Source: Chloroflexota bacterium (GTDB lineage: Bacteria; Chloroflexota; Dehalococcoidia; Lucifugimonadales; Lucifugimonadaceae). From it: DNA of 7,668 nucleotides. The translations under genes were made by a program, and so were the position numbers. Location: contig JAJCYX010000144.1 of assembly GCA_029262715.1 (NCBI GenBank), forward strand, positions 1 through 7,668, given 5' to 3'. Numbering within the stretch: the stretch's first letter is position 1; the number at the start of each line of letters is the position of its first letter. The notes below the pieces were generated by a model. The model saw nothing but the letters and a program-made list of their open reading frames with translations. It searched no databases and was not told where the DNA came from. Shown here piece by piece: positions 6,060-7,668 of this stretch.

Positions 6060-6983
6060 ATGAGGATTGCGTTGATCGGCCAGGCCGCTTTCGGAACGGC
6101 CGTGCTCGAAGCCATTGCCAAAGCTGAAAAAGACGAGGTGGTTGGAGTGTTCTCTCCGCCGGACCGCGAAGGCAAGCCGCCCGACCCGATTTCAGAAGCG
6201 GCGAACGCAGCCAATCTGCCACTTTTCCAGTTCAAACGGCTCAGGGATCAGGCCGCAATCGACCAGTTCCATGCCGTTGCACCCGAACTTTGCGTAATGG
6301 CATTCGTCACAGACATCGTGCCAATGGAGATGATCAACTCCCCTTCGAAAGGCACGATCCAGTATCACCCGTCTCTACTGCCACTCCACCGTGGACCAAG
6401 TTCCATCAACTGGCCCATAGCGGCCGGTGAAACCGAGACGGGCCTGTCTATCTTCTGGCCTGACGATGGCCTCGACACCGGACCGATTCTCTTGCAAAAG
6501 TCGGTTGATATCAGCCCTGACGACACTCTCGGCTCGGTCTACTTCAAGCGTCTGTTTCCAATGGGTGTCGACGCCATGATTGAAGCGATAGACCTGGTGC
6601 GGGAAGGATCGGCACCACGAATCGCGCAAGACGAGAGCAAGGCTACGTACGAAGGCTGGTTCAAGGCGAAAGAAGCGATGATCGACTGGTCGAAGCCCGG
6701 TCAGGATGTCTACAACCTTCTGCGCGCAAGCGATCCCTCGCCGGGGGCGAATTCCACCCTGAACGGGGAGCGTGTCAGCTTCTATGATGGCTCGCTAAGT
6801 GCAGAGGATCAGGAATCGCCTGCTGGAGAGGTGCTCAGGGTCACTGACGACGGTATGGACGTGGCGGTGACCGGTGGCACACTACGTATTGGACGGGTTC
6901 GTGGGCCGGACCGGAAAAAGATTCCGGCCGCCGAGTTTGCAGCTGCCGTTCAACTCTCAGCCGGAGACCGATTCGGCACCTGA
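6060..6983 (+). CDS. Formyltransferase-fold protein, 10-formyltetrahydrofolate hydrolase-like (ALDH1L1 N-terminal domain type)
   Basis: This is a 307-residue cytosolic enzyme with an N-terminal formyltransferase catalytic domain (about 1-185) and a C-terminal Formyl_trans_C-like domain (about 203-303). The core motif is IQYHPSLLPLHRG (100-112) with His103. It is followed 36 residues later by Asp139 in FWPDDGLDTG (132-141), the exact His-to-Asp spacing of the family. The wording around these motifs, together with FKRLFPMGVDAM (162-173), ATYEGWFKAKE (195-205) and IDW (208-210), resembles the hydrolase domain of 10-formyltetrahydrofolate dehydrogenase (recalled, not searched). The Asn two residues before the catalytic His in methionyl-tRNA formyltransferases is Gln101 here. 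The basic tRNA-contacting loop after the PDR motif is replaced by the short REGKPPDPI. The likely reaction is therefore hydrolysis or transfer of the formyl group of 10-formyl-THF. Automated annotation may call it methionyl-tRNA formyltransferase. The start fits family N-termini (MRIALIGQ) and the GGAG site. Confidence 0.85.
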   Translation: MRIALIGQAAFGTAVLEAIAKAEKDEVVGVFSPPDREGKPPDPISEAANAANLPLFQFKRLRDQAAIDQFHAVAPELCVMAFVTDIVPMEMINSPSKGTIQYHPSLLPLHRGPSSINWPIAAGETETGLSIFWPDDGLDTGPILLQKSVDISPDDTLGSVYFKRLFPMGVDAMIEAIDLVREGSAPRIAQDESKATYEGWFKAKEAMIDWSKPGQDVYNLLRASDPSPGANSTLNGERVSFYDGSLSAEDQESPAGEVLRVTDDGMDVAVTGGTLRIGRVRGPDRKKIPAAEFAAAVQLSAGDRFGT

Positions 6984-6990
6984 CCGAACG

Positions 6991-7668
6991 TCAAAAAAAG
7001 TCTGAGAGCAGGCCTGTCACCATTGCCGGCTGGTCCAGCAGAGAAACATGCCCGGAATCAGGTAACACCTCGAGCCGAGAGTCAGGTATCAGCGATTCGG
7101 CTCTGTGCGCGTGCGTCAGTGGAAAGAACCTGTCCTTATCGCCCCAGATAATCAGCGTCTTAGCCTTGATCGAAGATAGCTCATCCTCCCGCAGCAGGTT
7201 TCGCTGGCCTCGAATACCCGCAAAAACCGGCATGTTCTGTCGAACCGCTATCGAATGTCCGTCGTTTTGCGTGACCCTGAAGGCGTAGTCGAGATAGGCG
7301 TCATTGTGTTCGGCATTGGGGTTCACAACCTCAGTGGTTGCGAAGAACCGCTCGTGCGCCCAGCGCTGCGGCCTGGTCAGCAGATACTTCAGCAGCGGAA
7401 GCGAGCTGAGCCTGAAGCCCCACGGCAAATCTCGCCCCAGTCCCGCAGAATCGATCAACGCCAGATTTTCAACCCGCTCCGGACTCTCAGAAGCGAGGCG
7501 AGCCGCCACGAATCCACCCATCGAGAGCCCAGCAATCGAAGCTCTCTCTATCCCCAGCGCATCCATAAACGACTCAACGAAACCGGTCGTCGCTTCAGGT
7601 AATCCAAGTGTCTGCGTCGGTCGGCTGGAGAGGCCAAAAATCGGGCTGTCGGGTGCAATCACCCGGAA
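6991..7668 (-). CDS. Alpha/beta-fold hydrolase (5' end outside window)
   Basis: This is a partial gene: 225 residues are visible and the frame is still open at the right edge. The visible protein begins FRVIAPDSPIFGLSSRP, the strand-turn segment that normally lies some 50-60 residues into this family, so a GTG at 7662 is unlikely to be the true start. Counted from the first visible residue, the nucleophile elbow GLSMGG places Ser49. The acid is probably Asp179 in IIWGDKDRFFP, and the histidine is His207 in PDSGHVSLLDQP, completing a Ser-Asp-His triad. Residues of about 77-155 would form the cap over the pocket. Related enzymes cleave esters, C-C bonds or other small-molecule bonds, and the substrate here cannot be told. 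The gene ends with two Phe codons in a T7 run (6999-6993 on the minus strand) before TGA, 7 bases from the convergent formyltransferase-fold gene. Confidence 0.88.
   Translation of the reverse strand, partial: FRVIAPDSPIFGLSSRPTQTLGLPEATTGFVESFMDALGIERASIAGLSMGGFVAARLASESPERVENLALIDSAGLGRDLPWGFRLSSLPLLKYLLTRPQRWAHERFFATTEVVNPNAEHNDAYLDYAFRVTQNDGHSIAVRQNMPVFAGIRGQRNLLREDELSSIKAKTLIIWGDKDRFFPLTHAHRAESLIPDSRLEVLPDSGHVSLLDQPAMVTGLLSDFF

Noticed and set aside
6993..7060. T7 run as an intrinsic terminator tail for the hydrolase gene on the minus strand
   Set aside because: The sequence just upstream on that strand forms no stable stem with a suitable loop; AGGCCT there is a palindrome with no loop.
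7660..7662. GTG at 7662 as the start of the alpha/beta hydrolase
   Set aside because: The codons before it remain open to the edge and encode Phe-Arg, which continues the usual family segment, so the gene is cut by the window.

Overview
The window is an ordinary bacterial chromosomal segment of moderately high GC. It has six protein-coding genes in tight transcription units, Shine-Dalgarno-type starts, and no tRNA, rRNA, CRISPR array or insertion sequence that I can see. The lineage cannot be fixed from sequence reading alone. The gene mix (an MMPL pump with a DrrA/DrrB-type ABC exporter, plus a folate hydrolase-like protein) would fit an uncultured environmental bacterium such as a Chloroflexota member, but that is a weak guess.

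Left part (15-4793, + strand): a three-gene export operon. A two-halved MMPL/RND (HAE3-like) proton-driven pump overlaps by 4 bases (ATGA) the gene for a DrrA-type ABC ATPase, and an ABC-2 permease follows 7 bases later. The ATPase and permease should form one exporter. The pump is translationally coupled to them, so all three probably serve one envelope lipid, natural-product or drug export task. The pump carries two extra hydrophobic segments between its halves.

Middle (4794-5116): a 323-base gene-free stretch between convergent transcription units. It is crowded with perfect inverted repeats: a GTCATTCTGA-type dispersed-repeat hairpin, a two-part hairpin, a 9-bp stem with a nested 6-bp stem and a T-rich tail that reads as a minus-strand terminator, a 10-bp palindrome, and a 9-bp inverted repeat that encloses most of these.

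Right part: on the minus strand, a small TPR protein gene and a pterin-4a-carbinolamine dehydratase gene form a two-gene operon (5117-5886). Divergent from it, on the plus strand, is a stand-alone formyltransferase-fold protein (6060-6983). It looks much more like the N-terminal 10-formyltetrahydrofolate hydrolase domain of ALDH1L1 than like a true methionyl-tRNA formyltransferase. Convergent with that gene, only 7 bases away, is an alpha/beta hydrolase gene whose 5' end runs off the right edge of the window.

I found no clearly undescribed multi-gene system. The best leads are the structured intergenic region, the stand-alone hydrolase-type folate enzyme, and the fused genetic unit of MMPL pump plus ABC exporter.
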